A program made the position numbers and the translations under genes. Below the pieces are notes generated by a model. The model had not been told where the DNA came from. It did no database searches and was given only the letters and a program-made list of their open reading frames with translations. Below are positions 9,138-17,791 of a stretch of 64,000 nucleotides of DNA, piece by piece; position 1 is the stretch's first letter, and every line of letters begins with the position of its first letter. The stretch covers positions 2,976,001-3,040,000 of the forward strand of contig OZ244119.1 of the NCBI GenBank assembly GCA_965215755.1. Direction: 5' to 3'. The stretch is from Tectiglobus sp965215755 (GTDB lineage Bacteria; Pseudomonadota; Alphaproteobacteria; Rhizobiales; Hyphomicrobiaceae).

Positions 9138-9405
9138 ATGAAGCGTTCCAAGTTTTCCGAGAGCCAGATGGCGTTCATTCTACCTCAGGCCGAAGAAGGC
9201 ACATCGGTTGACGAAGTGTGCCGTAAGGCGGGTATTAGCCAAGCGACCTATTTGCAATTTGAAGAAGAAGTACGGCGGACTGATGCCGTCTGAGATGAAG
9301 CGGCTCAAACATATTGAGGAAGAGATTGGTCGCCTGGAGCGGATCGTGGCGGATCTGTCTCTCGACGAGGAGATGCTGCAGGGCATCATCAAGCGAAAGC
9401 ATTAA
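9138..9405 (+). pseudogene. IS3-family orfA, frameshifted
   Basis: Starts MKRSKFSESQMAFIL, the helix-turn-helix protein of IS407-type elements. After ISQATYL the frame breaks: an extra base around 9252-9255 moves the rest (NLKKKYGGLMPSEMKRLK, then a leucine-zipper-like end) into the +1 frame, which stops at TAA 9403-9405. The conserved Trp before KKKYGG is also Leu here (TTG for TGG). No functional OrfA can be made without a frameshift. Confidence 0.88.
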
Positions 9406-9413
9406 GGCCTGCG

Positions 9414-10270
9414 GTGAAGCGCCGTCTGGATGATGACGCGCGGGTAGTTTGGTCGGTGTCGATCCGGCAAGCGTGTGAGATGTTTTGCGTTGACACATCG
9501 ACCTTCATTACAATTCCCGTCGTCCGCCGCAGGCCAGTTTGATGAAGCGGATTAAAGAAATTGCTGAGACGCCTGTGCGCTACGGTTACAGGCGCATTTG
9601 CGTTCTGCTAAGGCGTGGGGGTTGGAATGTGAATAACAAACGTTTGCGCCGGCTATACAGCGAAATGGGCTTGCAATTGCGCAATAATACGCCGAGGCGC
9701 AAAGTCAAGGCGAAGCTTCGCAATGATCGCAAGCAAGCAGCTCAACCGAACAACGTTTGGGCGATGGATTTCATGCATGATCAGACCTACGACGGCGGTC
9801 GGTTGCGCATTCTGATGAGCATCGACACACACTCCCGGTTCGTGCCAGCGATCGATTTTAGGCGCAACTACAAGGGCTCGGATGTTGTCGAGACGCTTGA
9901 GCGTGTCTGCGATGCGGTTGGGTAGCCCAAGACGATCCGGGTCGATCAGGGCAGCGAATTTGTCTTGAAGGATCTTGATCTCTGGGCTTACCAGAAAGGC
10001 TTCACACTTGACTTCTCGCGCCCCGGCAAGCCGACCGACAATGCCTTCATCGGGAGCCTGAAAGGGTCGTTTCGTGCCGAGTGCCTGAACACGCACTGGT
10101 TCATGAACGTCTCGGATGCGCAGCGAAAATGTGATACATGGCGTAGAGACTGTAACGAAGTGCGCCCACACTCATCGATCAGGAACAAGGCTCCGATTGA
10201 ACTGATGTATTGCTCTTCCGGGGCGCGCGCCGGAAGGGTGCCAACCGGAAAATTTTCCAACTCCCCGTGA
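9414..10270 (+). pseudogene. IS3-family orfB transposase, multiply disrupted
   Basis: DDE transposase relic. The 5' part (VKRRLDDDARVVWSVSIRQA) runs in one frame up to about 9504, where one missing base shifts the rest (HYNSRRPPQASLMKRIKEIAE) into another frame. A TAG at 9923-9925 then replaces the codon normally encoding Tyr in the family sequence VGYPKTIRVDQG. The first two catalytic Asp are visible (WAMDFMHD, IRVDQGSEF). The third residue, Glu in the usual DNAFIES motif, is Gly here (DNAFIGS, GGG for GAG). The enzyme is dead in three separate ways. Confidence 0.9.
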
Positions 10271-10277
10271 TCCAAAG

Positions 10278-10292
10278 ACGGGGAGCAGGTCA
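10278..10292 (-). repeat. IS right terminal inverted repeat
   Basis: ACGGGGAGCAGGTCA, the inverted counterpart of the left end; the element stops at its final A. Confidence 0.8.
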
Positions 10293-10596
10293 TTAACCCA
10301 CGGGCTCTGCTCATGAGCGGATGGAAGATAGGGCTCAGGTCAGATGGAACTGTTCGTAGCGTGCCGGAGGGCAACATGGGGAATTTGTATGTTACTTCAT
10401 GGTAGGGAGCTAGCTGTTGGGGAGTATATCGGGGAATTGATATCTTGTTGGCTTGCTCCTCGGATCGAAGCGGTTGAACATTTTAGATGCCTTTGCAGGT
10501 TCGTGTGCCGCGAAAGACCGATGGATCCACTAAGCGCGAAGTCAGATGGCGATCTGTCGATTGCGATGATGTCGCCCTGTTTGTCGGTGAGGCCTT
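10293..10596 (+). other. Intergenic region between IS and ceramidase-like gene
   Basis: Overlapping short open frames are present but none has a family motif or a good ribosome site. It may contain decayed coding sequence from the 5' side of the next gene, but I could not identify a match. Confidence 0.35.
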
Positions 10597-11829
10597 GTGG
10601 TTAGCGTTCGCGTTGCGACCATCCTGTTTGGGCTTGAAGACCGGCCGGAGACTGCGGTTAACGGCGCGCCTGCGGGTAGCAAGGTCTCAACGGCGACCGA
10701 AGTTACGGCGCTCATCTTAGACTTCATTGGTGGTGACAAGCCATTCGTTCTGGTAACTGCGGATATCATCTGGTTTTCTTCTAGCCTAGCGAATTCCCTT
10801 CGGCGGCAGATATCAGCAATTGTCAAAACGGAGGAAGCGCGTGTTTGCCTTGCAGCATCACACTCACATGGTACGCCGAATTGTGAGCGCGCCTTTGCCA
10901 TTGATGAATGGAGTCAAGCGCTTGAGGAGCACGTGACACTCAAAGTGCTAGATGTTGTAAGCGAGGCGCTAAAAGCACAAGGTTGCGATGCGAGGATCAG
11001 GTCAACTAAGTCGGAAGTTGAAGGCCTGGCAATAAATCGTCGACGAAAGGCACTTGCATTCCGCCCCACTCTCAGCTACCGCCTGCAGAATTTGCCTAAC
11101 AGGTATGGAATTTGCGACAATTCGCTTGACGTTATCGTTGTTGAGAAAAAAGCCAGTGGACAACCATTTGCATTGATCGTACGTTATACATGCCACCCCG
11201 TTGCAGATGCATCAAATAGGAGGGGGGCAGATTTCCCTGGGGCGTTTCGACAGACGTTGCGGAGAGAGTTTGGGCCCACGCTACCAATTCTCTTTTTGCA
11301 GGGGTTCTGTGGTGATATTCGCCCCAATCTTCAACTAGCGCCGCAAGGTCTGCGTGATCGACTTGTCAACTTGGTCGTTGGCGCTAGGTTTCGTAAGCCA
11401 AGAGATGACGATGCAAGAGATATTGGTGAGCGCTTGGGTGCACGAGTCATCGAGATCTTACGGAAGAACACGACCGAGCTAAGTGTAAAGGATGGGCCAA
11501 TAATTGCGGATCGTCGCACGATTCACTTGCAACTTGCTGATCAATCAGCAGCGATGTTTAGCCTGGATCTGACCACGTGGCGTTGGCCAGGTGTGAATTT
11601 CGTATTTGCATCTGGCGAGATGTTGAGTGGCTTGTTACCACTAGAACAAAAAGGCTGCCTTTGCGTTGGCTATGCGAATGGAATGGTAGGTTACATTCCA
11701 GCAGAATCCGACTTGGATGCTGGAGGTTATGAAGTTGATGCCAGTCGGCAAAAGTTTGGACTGTCGGCTCGCCTCACTCCGGAGGCTTGTAGACAAGTTG
11801 CGCGCGTGATTAGTTCGGCTGCTCAGTGA
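10597..11829 (+). CDS. Neutral/alkaline ceramidase N-terminal domain-like protein
   Basis: A 410-residue protein that resembles the N-terminal domain of neutral ceramidases, a group also found in polysaccharide loci. Supporting stretches are VLVTADIIWFS near 50-60, ASHSHGTPN near 87-95 (candidate zinc His pair), RYTCHPVAD near 195-203 and LFLQGFCGDIRPN near 235-247. There is no signal peptide and no C-terminal Ig-like domain. Start GTG at 10597; the usual DITPP-type opening of the family is missing, so the true N terminus may be lost or altered, perhaps in connection with the insertion element 304 bases upstream. The substrate is unknown; a lipid-linked or amide-linked glycan is possible. Confidence 0.65.
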   Translation: MVSVRVATILFGLEDRPETAVNGAPAGSKVSTATEVTALILDFIGGDKPFVLVTADIIWFSSSLANSLRRQISAIVKTEEARVCLAASHSHGTPNCERAFAIDEWSQALEEHVTLKVLDVVSEALKAQGCDARIRSTKSEVEGLAINRRRKALAFRPTLSYRLQNLPNRYGICDNSLDVIVVEKKASGQPFALIVRYTCHPVADASNRRGADFPGAFRQTLRREFGPTLPILFLQGFCGDIRPNLQLAPQGLRDRLVNLVVGARFRKPRDDDARDIGERLGARVIEILRKNTTELSVKDGPIIADRRTIHLQLADQSAAMFSLDLTTWRWPGVNFVFASGEMLSGLLPLEQKGCLCVGYANGMVGYIPAESDLDAGGYEVDASRQKFGLSARLTPEACRQVARVISSAAQ

Positions 11830-11851
11830 AATCGCAAGCCACATCTATGTC

Positions 11852-11940
11852 GCTTGCATGATCATGGGGGAGACATTCCAAATCGTGGCTGCAGATAGTC
11901 GATCGCATCTCGCCAATAGCTTGGCGGCATCTACCCTCGG
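11852..11940 (-). pseudogene. Relic of the 3' end of a GNAT gene (copy of 22068-22156)
   Basis: These 89 bases align without gaps to bases 22068-22156, the 3' end of the minus-strand GNAT gene, with 74 of 89 identical by my count. The rest of that gene is absent here. It is a leftover of a duplication or recombination event in the locus. Confidence 0.8.
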
Positions 11941-12126
11941 TCAGGCGACGACACCTGACGAGGCTTGTGCTAGGCAATAGGAGCAGGAAAAACTGCCGGT
12001 GTAAATTGTAACACGTTCAACTTAGCCCAGCCGCTAGGCTGTTCAACTAATGGGGACAGGTCAGTCAGCACAAACCCGACGACGGAATAATTGCAGGTTT
12101 GTATAATTGGAAGTTCAACAAGGCCC

Positions 12127-12870
12127 ATGCAGACACTAAACCCGCAGTTTAATCCAGAATCGTACAGTTGTTTGATTAAATCTCTCCTTGCGCTCGGTTA
12201 TTGCCCTGTCGATTTTTATGAAGCTGACCCTGGTCGGCGCCATGTCATACTTCGCCACGACATCGACCTATCTACCCAAGCCGCAGTTCAGATGGCCGAA
12301 CTTGAGAGCAGTATTGGAGTGACGGCCGTTTACTTCGTACTTTTGCGCACAGAGTTTTATAATCCTTGGTCACGCCAGTGCCGCACCGATCTGAACGACC
12401 TTTGTGAACTAGGTCATGAAGTTGGGCTGCATTTAGATGCATCAATCTATGACGAAGACGATAAGACATTGCAAACCGCTGCCGCCGAGGAATGCGATGC
12501 ACTGGAGCAGGTCTTACAGCGCCCAGTGAAGACGATCAGCTTTCACCGCCCAGCAAAAACCCTTCAAGGGAAGATTGGCTTACTTGCAGGTCGTCGGCAT
12601 GCCTATGAACCTTTGTTCTTCCATCAAATGGGGTACTGCTCAGATAGTCGCGGCGGCTGGCACCACGGTCATCCTCTGGAGCATGAAGCAGTCCGGAAAA
12701 ACCGGGCCCTCCAATTGCTTACCCACCCGATATGGTGGCAAGATCCGGCAATGCCGACAAAAGCGCGGCTACATGCGCTGCTGCACGAAAAACATGTCAA
12801 GCTCGACCGAGAATTGGCAAAGAACTGCACATCGCACCAATCGATTTTCACTGATCCAGATGCTCAGTAA
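12127..12870 (+). CDS. Polysaccharide deacetylase-like protein (CE4/NodB-related)
   Basis: A 247-residue protein with a RHDIDLS motif (H44, D45, D47) equivalent to the metal-binding first motif of NodB-type deacetylases, GHEVGLHLDAS near 98-108 with further candidate metal His residues, and TISFHRPAK near 140 as a motif-3 equivalent. No signal peptide, so it would act in the cytoplasm on a nucleotide sugar or lipid-linked sugar. The ATG at 12127 is preferred to a TTG 36 bases upstream. It begins a run of tightly packed genes. Compared with secreted CE4 enzymes it is diverged, and it may instead be a sugar-binding or isomerising relative. Confidence 0.7.
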   Translation: MQTLNPQFNPESYSCLIKSLLALGYCPVDFYEADPGRRHVILRHDIDLSTQAAVQMAELESSIGVTAVYFVLLRTEFYNPWSRQCRTDLNDLCELGHEVGLHLDASIYDEDDKTLQTAAAEECDALEQVLQRPVKTISFHRPAKTLQGKIGLLAGRRHAYEPLFFHQMGYCSDSRGGWHHGHPLEHEAVRKNRALQLLTHPIWWQDPAMPTKARLHALLHEKHVKLDRELAKNCTSHQSIFTDPDAQ

Positions 12871-12873
12871 GCT

Positions 12874-13869
12874 ATGTCTCTTGCAGAAGAAGCCAAAGTT
12901 CCAAATGTCGTCGTACTGGGAGACTCGCGCGCATTTGACACCTACTATACAAACTCCAAATATCAGCACCGATACGGTTATGAAAAAACTTTCCCGCATC
13001 TCTGGCGCAAGGCTGCGTTGCGGTCCTCAGGTGTGAATTATGACGTTGTCCATATTCCCGATCACTTCCGGGGCGGAACGATCGAAAATAACATTGTTCG
13101 CATTGCGCTTTCTAATCCGGCAGTCGTTGTCATTTTGGATGGTATCTGGGAAACCTTGATAAACAAGGGACATTTTCTGAAGTTCGTGGAAAGGGAATTG
13201 CGCGAATTTGACGCCTCGGCGGGTCGCGAATTTCAAGCGATGTACAGCACTGTGCATCTGGCTGCCCTCTACAAACGGGAGAAACTATTGGTGTCGCCAC
13301 AATTACTGGCGGCCCGCGCCCGGCAATTGGTCTCCTACTTCCGGCGTCGGCAAAGGCAGGTTGTTTGGCTCACCCTACCAGTTCCCCCGCGTGATTACAT
13401 AGGCAGCACTTATCATGCCGGCGATTACCAGCCGATACCTGAGTGGGACGATTGCCTGAGTGCGGCGAACGCTGCTTGCTGCGATGTTATGCAACGGTAT
13501 GATTGCCACGTCTGTAATCTGACCGATCTAATGGAGAAGGTTGGCGGTCCGACGGCAGCTCTTATCGATCAATGGCATTTTTCTCCGGCCTTTCACGCAG
13601 CGCTTGCTGAAAAACTTGATCTGATCTGCCGGCCGCTCGTTCGCCGATTTCCGGATGAAAAGCATGTTTCCCACGACTACATGCTGGGTTCACCCGACGA
13701 TATACCACCCGATGACCTAATCTTGCGCGATGGTCCAGGCGAGGATGAAGTAGATGCGCTCAGGGCTCTCAGGCCAGAGCAAATACTCATTTATCGCAGC
13801 GAGCTGACCGAGATTGCAAACCCGCGCGGTAACGACCGCGCCGAGTTCGAAAAGCAAGGGGCAGGATGA
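12874..13869 (+). CDS. SGNH/GDSL-type hydrolase or transferase
   Basis: A 331-residue protein with VVVLGDSRAFD near the N terminus (nucleophile Ser18) and IDQWHFSPAF near 231-240, the D-x-x-H pair (D232, H235) of SGNH esterases. Cytoplasmic by sequence. It starts three bases after the deacetylase stop and its own stop overlaps the aminotransferase start by four bases. In glycan operons such proteins add or remove O-acetyl groups. The 90 C-terminal residues are acidic and have no assigned role. Confidence 0.75.
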   Translation: MSLAEEAKVPNVVVLGDSRAFDTYYTNSKYQHRYGYEKTFPHLWRKAALRSSGVNYDVVHIPDHFRGGTIENNIVRIALSNPAVVVILDGIWETLINKGHFLKFVERELREFDASAGREFQAMYSTVHLAALYKREKLLVSPQLLAARARQLVSYFRRRQRQVVWLTLPVPPRDYIGSTYHAGDYQPIPEWDDCLSAANAACCDVMQRYDCHVCNLTDLMEKVGGPTAALIDQWHFSPAFHAALAEKLDLICRPLVRRFPDEKHVSHDYMLGSPDDIPPDDLILRDGPGEDEVDALRALRPEQILIYRSELTEIANPRGNDRAEFEKQGAG

Positions 13870-14996
13870 CAAAAATGACAGACAAGATTTCTCTAGCTCA
13901 GCCATTTTTTCCAGACAGCATGCGGGTGGCGATCAGTAAAGATATCGACTCCATTTTGTCGTCGGGTAGACTTATGATGGGGCCATGGGCGAAGAAATTT
14001 GAAGATCGATTCGCCCAGCTCACCAATCGTGAGTTTGGAGTCAGTCTGACATCTTGTACAACCGCTTTGCATATCGCGCTGTCATTTGCCGGGATTCAGG
14101 GCAAGGATGTTCTGGTTCCCGCTGGGAGTTTCATTACAGATGTCAGCGTGGTTGAGTTCGCCGGCGGTAGGCCAATCCTGATTGATATGAGCACGGAAAC
14201 GCTCGCGCTTGACGTCGAGGACCTCAAACGCAAGGTTACGCCCAACACCCGTGCAATCATTTGGGTCCATCTAACCGGCATCATCTCGCATGAATACACC
14301 GAGATCCTTGATTTTGCTCGAGAGAGGGGTATCTTTGTCATAGAAGACGCTGCCCATGCACATGGCGCCAGTATTGATGGGAGGCCTGCCGGCAGCTTTG
14401 GCGATGCCAGCACATTTAGCTTTTACCCGACGAAGATCCTAACAAGCGGGACCGGCGGCATCTTGACGACGGACAATGCCGAACTTGCAAAATATGCTCG
14501 GGAGCTGCGCATTTTCGGCCGACAGGAAGGAACCGGAGAAATCGTCCACTACGGCAATGATTGGTTCCTCGATGAGATCCGCTCGTGTGTTGCCTATCAT
14601 CAAAGCGCGCAACTTGAAGAGCAATTGGAAAAGCGCCGCGAACTCGCAGTCCGATACAAGTTGCTTCTAGCAAATCAACCGGGCCTGCAGCTGCTTGACG
14701 TGCCGGACAACTGCCATCCGTCGTGGTATCAATATCCGGTGTTTCTGAGAGAGGAAATTGATCGCGATGAGGTATCGAAAGTCCTGAAGGGCGAGCACAA
14801 CATCGAGGTTAAAGGGATCTACAAACCAACTCATCATGAACGTATCTTCAAAAAACATAGAAATGAGAACTTGAAAAATACTGAGGATGTCTTATCGCGT
14901 TCGCTCTGTCTTCCAATGCACGCCGGGGTGACACTGGAAGATGCGGAGCGCGTTGCAGTCGCACTTGTCAACGAAACCCGCAAGCGACTCGTCTAG
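13866..14996 (+). CDS. DegT/DnrJ/EryC1/StrS-family sugar aminotransferase
   Basis: PLP-dependent aminotransferase of 376 residues, acting on a keto nucleotide sugar. Lys190 in FSFYPTKILTSGTGG is the PLP Schiff-base lysine, and D161 in IEDAAHAHGA binds the pyridine nitrogen. The N-terminal SGRLMMGPWAKKFE and TSCTTALHIAL blocks are typical. The product would be an amino sugar, which fits the GNAT and aminoacyl carrier genes at the left end. Length is normal for the family. ATGA overlap with the gene before; the next gene begins at the base after its stop. Confidence 0.9.
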   Translation: MTKMTDKISLAQPFFPDSMRVAISKDIDSILSSGRLMMGPWAKKFEDRFAQLTNREFGVSLTSCTTALHIALSFAGIQGKDVLVPAGSFITDVSVVEFAGGRPILIDMSTETLALDVEDLKRKVTPNTRAIIWVHLTGIISHEYTEILDFARERGIFVIEDAAHAHGASIDGRPAGSFGDASTFSFYPTKILTSGTGGILTTDNAELAKYARELRIFGRQEGTGEIVHYGNDWFLDEIRSCVAYHQSAQLEEQLEKRRELAVRYKLLLANQPGLQLLDVPDNCHPSWYQYPVFLREEIDRDEVSKVLKGEHNIEVKGIYKPTHHERIFKKHRNENLKNTEDVLSRSLCLPMHAGVTLEDAERVAVALVNETRKRLV

Positions 14997-15917
14997 ATGC
15001 GTATTCTTGTTACCGGTGCTGCTGGTTTCATTGGCTCAAGCCTGATCGTTGAAGCGAAAGAGCTGGGCTACGAAGTCATTGGAATTTGGCACACTACACT
15101 ACCCACAAAGCACAATATGATCGAGCTTCAAGAACCCTGCTATGTGCACTGCGATCTAACCAATCAGGAACAAGTAACCCACCTCGCCGAACGCATTGGG
15201 ACGATCGATGCTATCGTCCATAGCGCTGCAAAAATTGAAGCTTCGAACGATATCGAACAAATTAGTCCAGTCATTCAGTCCAACCTTGTTTGTTTAGCCA
15301 ATGTTGTTGAGTTGATGAAATTGACGAATTGCAGACGGCTAGTTTTCACTTCATCCATTGCTGTTTACGAGAATCTGATTGCGCCGCGCGGTGGTTCCTT
15401 CGAATCAGAAACTTCGCCTCGCAGCCTGTATGGCTGGAGTAAAAAGTCTGCCGAAGATCTTCTGAGCATCATTACAGAGACACATGCGATGACAGCCGTC
15501 AGCTTGCGTCTTGCTGGCGTTCATGGGGGGCAGCGAAAGTCCGGGGCACTCTATCACTTTGCAAAAGCAGCTCTATCGAACCAACCAATTCGCGTTGCAG
15601 AACCGAATAGTCGGTTTCAGTGGGCATGGATTGAAGACGTGGTTCAGGGGATCATGCTGGCCTTAAGATCAGATTTGCCTGACGGCCATCACATAATGAA
15701 CCTTGCAAGTGCCGACTCATTCGAACTCGCTCACCTCGCCGCCAGGCTAAAAAAAATGACTCGATCTACAAGCGAAGTGATTTTGGTCGATAGCTCGACG
15801 TGTCGAAACGAGACACTTAATCTAGACAGAATCCAAGCGCAACTCGGATTTCAACCGACTGATATCACGACTTTTCTGCAAACCTATGTTCACAGTATCA
15901 AACGGCAATGTCCGTAG
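14997..15917 (+). CDS. NAD-dependent epimerase/dehydratase (extended SDR)
   Basis: A 306-residue SDR protein. GAAGFIGS near 7-14 is the NAD-binding glycine motif, TSSIAVY near 118-124 supplies the catalytic Ser and LYGWSKK near 143-149 the Tyr-x-x-x-Lys pair. It likely epimerises or reduces a nucleotide sugar such as the keto sugar used by the neighbouring aminotransferase. Starts directly after the aminotransferase stop without a spacer, and overlaps the WbqC-like gene by ten bases, so the three are probably translated together. Confidence 0.85.
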   Translation: MRILVTGAAGFIGSSLIVEAKELGYEVIGIWHTTLPTKHNMIELQEPCYVHCDLTNQEQVTHLAERIGTIDAIVHSAAKIEASNDIEQISPVIQSNLVCLANVVELMKLTNCRRLVFTSSIAVYENLIAPRGGSFESETSPRSLYGWSKKSAEDLLSIITETHAMTAVSLRLAGVHGGQRKSGALYHFAKAALSNQPIRVAEPNSRFQWAWIEDVVQGIMLALRSDLPDGHHIMNLASADSFELAHLAARLKKMTRSTSEVILVDSSTCRNETLNLDRIQAQLGFQPTDITTFLQTYVHSIKRQCP

Positions 15918-16591
15918 TATCAATCCACCAACCGAATTACCTACCTTGGCTGGGTTACTTTCATAAGATGGCAAGCTCGGACATCCTAGTGCTTCTTGAT
16001 GATGTCCAGTTCAGCAAGCAGAGTTACATCAACCGCGTGAAGATCCTTGGCGGACAGGGTGATCGGTGGTTATCGGTTCCAGTAAAGGCCAGCTTGGGCG
16101 ATACAATAAATGCGGTAACGCCAGCAAACAGTGGATGGGTGCGGTCCCACATCGATACGCTGTATGGCGCATATAAATCAGCCGCAAAGTTCAAGCAGAC
16201 TTGGCCGGCAGTTGAGACGCTATACGACGATCTTCCGACAGGCTCGATTGCTGATATCAATACATTGCTCATACGTCGAATTGCAGGAAGACTTGGCATA
16301 GAAACGGAGTTGCTGAGTTCCTCGACGCTCAATGCTAGTCACCTCAGGTCGGATGATCGCCTTGTATGCATTGTGAAAAAGCTCTCGCCACAAGGCACTT
16401 ATTTATCTGGCAAAGGAGGAACGGGTTACCAAGATCCTGCGAAGTTTAAGAAACAAGGAATTGAAATCGCACTGTCGAATTTCCAACACCCCAAATATGA
16501 CCAAGGTTTGAATGATTTTGTTGCCGGCCTGTCAATACTTGATGCTGTTTTTCATTTGGGCTGGGAGAGAACAGCGGAAGTAATCGGCTAG
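15908..16591 (+). CDS. WbqC-like family protein
   Basis: A 227-residue member of the WbqC-like family, recognised by the N-terminal SIHQPNYLPWLGYFHKMA signature, LLDDVQFSKQSYINR and the central YLSGKGG. Family members sit in O-antigen and capsule clusters, often beside DegT aminotransferases, as here. Their reaction is not firmly established; an acyl or amino transfer to a sugar has been suggested from context. The ten-base overlap with the SDR gene makes joint expression likely. Confidence 0.88.
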   Translation: MSVVSIHQPNYLPWLGYFHKMASSDILVLLDDVQFSKQSYINRVKILGGQGDRWLSVPVKASLGDTINAVTPANSGWVRSHIDTLYGAYKSAAKFKQTWPAVETLYDDLPTGSIADINTLLIRRIAGRLGIETELLSSSTLNASHLRSDDRLVCIVKKLSPQGTYLSGKGGTGYQDPAKFKKQGIEIALSNFQHPKYDQGLNDFVAGLSILDAVFHLGWERTAEVIG

Positions 16592-16594
16592 TGT

Positions 16595-17791
16595 ATGCGA
16601 GTCCTCTGTCTTGATATCGAAGGCGGCTATGGTGGTTCGTCGCGCAGCTTGTACGAGAGCTTGCGCTACCTTCCTCAGTCCATGGCAGCCGAAGTATGGT
16701 GCCGCAAGTCGGGTCCAACACAGGAGAGACTCGCATCGATCAATATTGATAGCAGAATAACTCCTGACATGCCGCACGTGAGTTCGTTGCCACTCCTCTC
16801 GCGCAATATCTACGCTTACACCAAGTTTGCTCTCGGCTGGAAGGGGAGCGCGGCGTTCCGAAAAGCAACTGCTCGGAGTCTGCGAGAGAGATTCGATTTA
16901 ATTCACTTCAATCATGAAGGGTTGTTTCTGCTCGCCCGATGGCTCCGCCGTGAGTTGGGCAGGCAGGTCGCCATGACAGCACATGTTCGGACACGATTGC
17001 CGGTTAATGTCTTTACTCGATGGCAGTATAGGACGTTGGACGATGCCGTAGATGGCATTGTTTTCATATCTGAAATGGAGAAAGAGCGCGTCAATGAACA
17101 GATTGGCAAAGAGTCTTCTGGTCCAGTTATTTACAACATTGTCTCCGAGTTGGAGGGAATTCAAACGGACACTGCATTGGCAGTTGACGATCGCTTCAAA
17201 ATTGCATCAACGTCAAACTTTGCGTACATCCGAGGCACAGACCGACTCATTGATGTAGCTGTTGAGCTGAAGAACATGGGCGTCGGAGATCGGTTTTTGA
17301 TAGTGGTTGCTGGCCACTTTAAGCTGCTCGGCCGAATGCCAGGCCTACTTGGTGATATTGCTCAGCGTGGCGGCACGCTCGCCGATTACGCTGATGCCAT
17401 GGAAGTCGGCCACATGTTCAAGTTCCTTGGACACGTTCCGGATACTGCGCCATATTTATCAGCCTGCCAGGCCCTTTTGCGGCCGTCGAGAGGCAATGAT
17501 CCCTGGGGACGTGAAGTGCTGGAGGCAATGTCACTCGGCTTGCCGGTTCTTGCAACAGGTGTCTACGACCGCTTCGTCGAGGATGGTGCCACGGGGTTTC
17601 TCCAGCCCAAGTTCAATGCGCGTGAGATTGCTACCGTGCTTGTGCACCTGCTCAATGACAGCGAACAGCACACTGCGCTACGCCAAGCTGCGCAATCCAG
17701 GGTTCGGAAGCTGTGTAATGGGCCTGACCGAGCGGCCGAACTGCACAACTTTTGGACGTCAATCGTAAAGTCAAAAACCAACCGACAATGA
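16595..17791 (+). CDS. Glycosyltransferase family 4
   Basis: GT-B glycosyltransferase of 398 residues. The N-terminal GGYGGSSRSLYES loop binds the acceptor or diphosphate side and the C-terminal LRPSRGNDPWGREVLEAMSLGLPVLATG segment is the family 4 donor-binding E-x7-E type motif. It is cytosolic or membrane-associated and adds one sugar to the growing lipid-linked unit. Starts three bases after wbqC and overlaps the next glycosyltransferase gene by ATGA. Confidence 0.88.
   Translation: MRVLCLDIEGGYGGSSRSLYESLRYLPQSMAAEVWCRKSGPTQERLASINIDSRITPDMPHVSSLPLLSRNIYAYTKFALGWKGSAAFRKATARSLRERFDLIHFNHEGLFLLARWLRRELGRQVAMTAHVRTRLPVNVFTRWQYRTLDDAVDGIVFISEMEKERVNEQIGKESSGPVIYNIVSELEGIQTDTALAVDDRFKIASTSNFAYIRGTDRLIDVAVELKNMGVGDRFLIVVAGHFKLLGRMPGLLGDIAQRGGTLADYADAMEVGHMFKFLGHVPDTAPYLSACQALLRPSRGNDPWGREVLEAMSLGLPVLATGVYDRFVEDGATGFLQPKFNAREIATVLVHLLNDSEQHTALRQAAQSRVRKLCNGPDRAAELHNFWTSIVKSKTNRQ

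Larger units (their letters stand above)
9057..10292 (+). mobile_element. IS3-family (IS407-like) insertion sequence, inactivated
   Basis: A 1236-bp element bounded by imperfect terminal inverted repeats (TGACCTGCTTCCCTG on the left; the right end read inverted is TGACCTGCTCCCCGT). It carries the two-gene orfA/orfB layout of the IS3 family, and both genes are broken. The flanks (..GATG before, TTAA.. after) show no matching 4-bp duplication, so the element is old or one side has been rearranged. It lies between two glycan genes. Confidence 0.9.

Noticed and set aside
9053..10296. Target-site duplication around the IS
   Set aside because: GATG on the left and TTAA on the right do not match at the usual 4-bp size.
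10344..10720. Overlapping frames before the ceramidase-like gene
   Set aside because: No ribosome site, no motif and unlikely composition; probably chance.
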